Positions 37,201 to 43,200 of a stretch of 64,000 nucleotides of DNA are shown here, in pieces. The position numbers and the translations under genes are program-made. The DNA lies in assembly GCF_964204645.1 (NCBI RefSeq), contig NC_134027.1:20262485-20326484 (forward strand), read 5' to 3'. This DNA is from Tubulanus polymorphus. Taxonomy: Eukaryota; Nemertea; Palaeonemertea; Tubulaniformes; Tubulanidae. The notes below the pieces were generated by a model, which saw only the letters and a list, made by a program, of their open reading frames with translations, ran no database searches and was not told the DNA's origin. Each line of letters begins with the position of its first letter. Positions within the stretch are counted from its first letter, which is position 1.

Positions 37201-40200
37201 GATTCGAGCCGAAACACCTGCTGGAGCTGAGCCACCGACTTCCGCTGGCTCAGAACAAGGTGAATCCGACGGAGAATCGGTAGATGAGGGACAACCTGCC
37301 AGGGGACGGCTCCGACCGCGAGCTGCAATAAAGGCTCCTACATGGCAGATGGACTTTGTGTGCTCAGTGGCTCCCAGTAACCAAGATGTCTGGATGGAAA
37401 CTTGGGACCGGATCCGGAAACAAAAGCCATTCTGGCTGAAGAAGGGTATAGAGATCTCGAGGGCCCTGAAAATGAATCGGTCGCCAGTCAAATAGGCAAA
37501 CAATGCTAACCCTAAGTGGTTTAGTAATGTTGGCTTGGGTTTGGGATTTCCCCTGTGCGGAAAGTTGCTCAACTGGTTTCTCGAGTACCCTCAAATGGTT
37601 GTCGAGGTGCCACATAGTTCAACTGTGATAGTTGGCACTTGCCCACTAGGGAAACTGATCACATACTTGAAGACTGGTGGATCAAATCTGTATATAGCCA
37701 TATGTATATACTCAAGATGTTTTTAGTCGATAACCCACACATTTTATTAAACGAATTATTTGTTGTTTCTTCATAATAGTGAACCCTTGAGAAAGCAAAA
37801 TGGAAGCTGTCGAATTAGACCGAGTAAAATGTAGTTCTGCTGTAATCGGGAAGAAGCGAGCATTCAGTCGAGCCGTATGTGATTTTCTGCGACGCCCTGA
37901 CACCGCACCACCACCAGACGGTCATGAGTTTGTGGAAGCCGCAGAAGATGAACTTTTGAATCCCGCTTCATTGGTAACAGGAGCCGTGGTGATGGGTATA
38001 AAGACTGCCCTACCTAGGTCCCTGCCAAGGCTTCGCGGCCCAGATTCGACATGGTGGCCACAAAGTTGAAATCCTTGGTACACAAAGTCGGTGGTGATCC
38101 GGAGGACTTAAACGGGAAACTACAAAAGATTGAGTCTCGAGCAATCCGAACACGTCCGCCCGTGCTACTGTTGTCGGACTCCATGTTTAAGAATCTGAGA
38201 GCCGACTCCCTAGTGACTCCGATCAGCCATCCAGGGGAGCGAGTCAGTGGTCTACTGGACTATCTCAAGGGAGTCCAGGTGAACTGTTCAGCCGTCGTAT
38301 TCAACCACGGTATGAACCACGCGCGTGAGTTTGGGAGACACACTACTATGGATCTCCAGGAGCTCCGTAGTCTGTTGCGGAAGAGGTACCCCAAAGCTCC
38401 GCTGTATCACCTGGAAGTCCCTGTCCCTCCCTGCCTCGAAGGGAATGCAGGTGCTGTGCGGCGCATCGCCCGAATAAACCGCAAAGCGAAAGAGGTTGGC
38501 TTCATTGAGATACAACACCCGGAGCTGAAACCTACCAATTTTAATGGTATCCATTATAAGGGTCAGGTTCCGGAGTTGATCATGAGGCACATCCTGTGCT
38601 AACCCGCGGTTGATCCTGAATCATGGTTCGGGACTAGTACCTATCAATGGTTCACTACCCCCCACCCACTGCAAAGCGACATAACAACTAAAAGTTGTTG
38701 TTTACTCAAATCAGAGTACTCTCCGTTTCTGTCTCTTCTTGTTTTTCAGGTCATATGTATGCAACCTAGATGCCACACTAGCAACGAAACTGGACCTGGA
38801 TACCACACTGGCTGTCGATTACCACATAGACGTCCCACTGGCTGTCATACTCGCGTGTGAATGGTTTTGCGGTCCATCCTACTGGTTCGGATATTTTTGC
38901 AGATACAACCCGCGGTTAAACAGCTGTGTTGTCGTATACAACCGACAAAATTAAGGGGGGGGGGGTGGTGTGATGGACCGGTAAAGTCCGGTATCCGGCT
39001 TTTACCGAGTCCAAATCCGTATTCTAGTGACCCCGTATTGTGTGGGAATTCTTTTTTTCTCTTTTGGCGTGGAAATAAAAGAAAGAAGACGTTAGGTAAA
39101 TCTCGGCGTGGTCTTTGATTAAGTTAGAGGTTCTGTGGAAACGATTATTCCCCCTTTCTTGATTGAGCCAACGAAAGAGGAGATTTTACACATTCGTGTT
39201 TCCGGTACCGCAACAGAAATTACTTCGATCAATCGCTTGCATCAATGGGGATCCAGGGGGTTACTTCGATGGGGTTCGCGTTTCTCTTGCTTTTCATGAA
39301 AATTCCATTCTATACAGATGGGAGACATATTCGACTATGTGAAAAAGCACAATATCCAGGGTGGTTGTACCTCCGTGTTCATTGATTTAAATCTTATATA
39401 CAAATATTATATACCAGTCTAATCATAATCCAATAATTAAGTGGAAAGAAGTTGAATTAGAGCGCTGCCAGTCGTTTATAAATGTGACTGACTAAATTTA
39501 CGAATGTCGCTTGATTTAACCACCATACACTTCATTTGCGAATCGTTGATGTTCATCGAAAACGTAGGTAATGGCAGCCTAGGATATACTATCAGGATTC
39601 TAACACTTGATCCTGGTTTAAACGGCCAAGAATCACTTATGTTTTCCGAAAATTAACCATTGCTCAGACCACCGACGATTTGTGTTTAAACTTCGTCGTT
39701 TATTATTTTGCTTAGATGAATTCCGACTCGTTGCTAAACGAGGCGTCATCAATTAAATGCAACAGGCCCGTTTTGTTTTAAGTGTCGCCGTTTACAAGGT
39801 TGAGTAGACTTTCGATTTACACAATTAGTTGCTTTTCAAGAACATTTACAATTATAGAAAATGATTTCATAGGAAATATATTTGTGGGTAAGGGTGAAAT
39901 ATAAGGTGGGTTTACCGAGCGCTGCGATAGTAAATATTGTTGTAACGATTGTAACGAGATTATCGTCTGCATAGAAAACCAGGTGGCGGTTACCGGAAAC
40001 AGCTGTATGGATCCTAATAATTATTACTATATAGCAGTGTTTACTATTTTCTAAACATCTGTCATAATAGTTATTCGATATTAGGTATGTAATTGTTTTC
40101 CGTAGCAATTTTTTCCAGTGAATGGCATACCGGTTCACACGAATACCAGTTAACTGAATGACCGGGGAACTGTAAAAAAGAATAGTTGGCATTTTTGTGG

Positions 40201-43200
40201 GTCAAGAATTATTTGGCAAAAACTCACACCTGGTACACTGGTCTAGAGTCGAATTTAAAACCTCATGGAACCTAGAAACAGAATCTGGCAGCGATATCAA
40301 ACCAATAACAGTTATTGAAAGCGTCATAGAAGGGAACAGGAAAAAAATGAAAATGAACTTCTTTCAATGTTCGAGTATTCTTTACATAAAATCTTGGGAG
40401 GACTGCAAAAATAATTTGAAAAGCAGAAGTCCAAGGAAATCCTGCATTAGATTTAGATTACGTAACGAGTGGAAAGAATTTGCTCTTAATGACTAATTTC
40501 GAAAGGATCTGAAATAGGTAGGAAAAAAAGTAAAATGGATTTGATTTGAGTTCAAGTACAAAGTAGCCCCATCACCAACCTTTGAAAATCAAATGATGAG
40601 ATCGCAAATTAAGTCAGAAATATGAACAAAAAATGCGTTTACTTCTTTTATTGAAAAATTATGATGAAGACATGATGAAATAGAGGAGGATAATAATTTG
40701 CCGAGACTCAAGGACGGTGGATTCGTTCTCCATAAAATAAAGAGCTAACAGTGGCTCAATACAGCACCCGATGTTGCTATGTGGTTTTTCACCTGGAAAT
40801 CTGAAATTTCTGGTGTATCTATGCGATCCTATGACTCCTGAGAGCGTGCGACATATTCTGATTTCTTGGAGCAACATAATTGAATCAATTAACCCGCTTC
40901 CCTTCCCTGTGTAAAGGATTAGACGGAGAACTAGTTGCAACGAACCGTACAAGATATACATCGAGACCCTGGATCAGCTGCACATTTGTTTATTATGCTA
41001 GCTTGCTATCCTCCGTTTTTTACCGTCTGTACTAAGAGAGAAATCAACCCTCCTCGAAAGAATTTTCTACAAAATCTATCTGATACATCTAGGGTGTGGG
41101 GAAGAATGGTTGGAAAAATGCAAACATTGGCAACTTCACCACCCGTATAATTTGTAACCGATCAGACGAAAAAGCGTATCCGTGAGAAAAACATAAGACA
41201 CGAAACATCCCATTAGGGCAATATATACCATATAGACAGAGGCTTGCAGTGCCAAGTGATTAAAATGAACTTACTATCTGTATCTATATCTTCGATATAA
41301 CCCTGCAATTCAGACCGAGTTGGCGACTGCCCTAGTGACGTCATCACTGCTCCCAGCTCTTCCAGAGTTATTACCCCATCGCTGTTTTTATCAAACACGC
41401 TGAACGCATCCAGGAATTCTGTAATACAACCTTACAATACAATTTATGTATAACACTTGTTCGCATAAAACCAAACATCTACTGAAAATACAGTAGCGTA
41501 CCTGGGTGGCTAGAAAACTTTCGGAGTGTTTTGAAAATAGAAGAACGATTTCAACAGTATTCCTCAAGATGACTTATAGGATAATGATTAGAAATAGCTC
41601 GAGGAAACATTCTGGGACCTCTTTCTTTTCATAGTGTAAGATTTCATACAATTTATCATTGCTCAACATGGGCAACGTGTTCATCAGTGTCCTACATATC
41701 CGGAATCTCGAATCTTCTTCGAACTAAAGAATAATCCCATTATTAAACTCCTGAGCCATTATCTAACAAGCAGCCTTTTGGTTGATATAGCCCCGCTGTG
41801 TTTTTTACGTACTTCATCATTCTTTATCTATCTCAGTTCTGCATGGTACACCGAATTAGTAACAATTCATAGAAAGAGTTTGGGGGGTCGAATCCTAAAA
41901 CTGTCGTTGTAGCCATTCACCCAGATAGAACATCAAGAGCGAATTTCCGAAGATATCTATCCAACAGATCATTGGTCCCAAGTTTTATAGTGATCCGATA
42001 GAAACCGTAGGACTTGTAGCCATTTATAGAAATATGGGCCCTATTGTAATACCAAAACAGCTCTATATTGTTTTAGGTTTTGGCCGACAGGTCATTGGTC
42101 TCAAGTTTAATATCGATCCGATAAGAAATGCATCCAAAAGTTGTCCTTTATTGTTGTAGTTTGTTGTAGTTCCTACCCCATAGCATATTAATACGCACCG
42201 ATTTCAGTAATGGTCCGAAGATTAGTAACAATTGAAGTAAAAGTAAAACAGAGAGATGACGATGGCTCACCCTGACCTTCGATCAAGCGTAGTTAATAAA
42301 GCTTAAGCCAGTTTCGGGTTCTTATTCTTCGAGATTTGAATATTTGAGGAGTTGAACTAAATTGAATTACTGTATATACTAATCTAACAATCGTGGAACT
42401 GGGTTTTCATTTACAATAGACTGAAAAATCCAAATCCATTCGTGAAACATTACGATATTCTAGAATCATTGTCTTTACTGTACGTAAACCTTGCATGGCC
42501 AGGCAGTACGATGGGGCTGCTCAATAAATCTGTAACAGCATCACGCGGCTAAATCTCTATTCAACAACTGGCCCAATTGAGACTATAGTGGTGTAAAAGA
42601 TATAAATGATTTGAGTGTTCAACTCAATTTTAAATTGTTTTCAAAAAGGGACCCGTCCCCACTCTTGTGGAATCAGGTTAGGCTGTGAGTTCACTTGAGA
42701 CCTGCTGTTCCGTAGGTTTTGCATTCGGAACTACCCCATCTGATTTCCATAGACAGGTGGCTGCCCATAGGATTAAGTCGAAACATCAACTACACACTTA
42801 GTTTTTCTTCGTAATGGTGCGTTTTTCTTCAACTTATTCAGCTCCTGATGCGTTTATCAGAAAACTTCCGTCTGGGAACAGTTATAGTTTAACAACGCAT
42901 AGTGTCTTGTGAGAATAGAATGAAATACGTGGTAAAAGATAAACGCTCTCTTATCTTGTGATAAACTTGCTCACGAAGAAGTAAGCATCGAAATGCTTAT
43001 CGTTCTTCTTTTACCCTTACGTGCAAGATGAAAGCTTGGGTCTTGAAAGTGAAAACGTTTCCACTTCTAAAATGTAAAAAGTTATCTAGTATTATTATAT
43101 TTACCTTTTATTTCGACGCTATTGAAGCCTAGTTGATCTTCTGCCCATTTCACGTTTTTCCGATCGGCCAGGAAGCCTTGATGATAAATGTAGGATTTAT

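Larger units (their letters stand above)
31635..39190 (+). mobile_element. Ty3/gypsy element 2 with an SGNH-hydrolase-like third ORF
   Basis: A full-length 7,556-bp element with 222-bp LTRs (TGTGATGG...TTTTACA) and a 4-bp target duplication CATT (31631-31634; 39191-39194). The two LTRs differ at about five positions (roughly 2%), so the insertion is fairly recent. Order: gag (frameshifted), a complete 1215-codon pol, an acidic pol-tail frame, then an ORF3 region with an esterase-like domain where env or untranslated sequence would normally lie. It sits in the same intron as gypsy-1, in the opposite direction to the host gene. Confidence 0.9.

Noticed and set aside
40197-40496. 99-codon plus-strand frame in intron 2
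   Set aside because: No recognisable motif, and it lies inside an intron without splice or promoter evidence.
42240-42310. Alternative short first exon before the calmodulin module (ending CAGG at a GTGAGC donor)
   Set aside because: The phase would fit, but a stop lies a few codons upstream without an ATG. The long exon at 43105-45796 joins better and resembles calmodulin's first helix.
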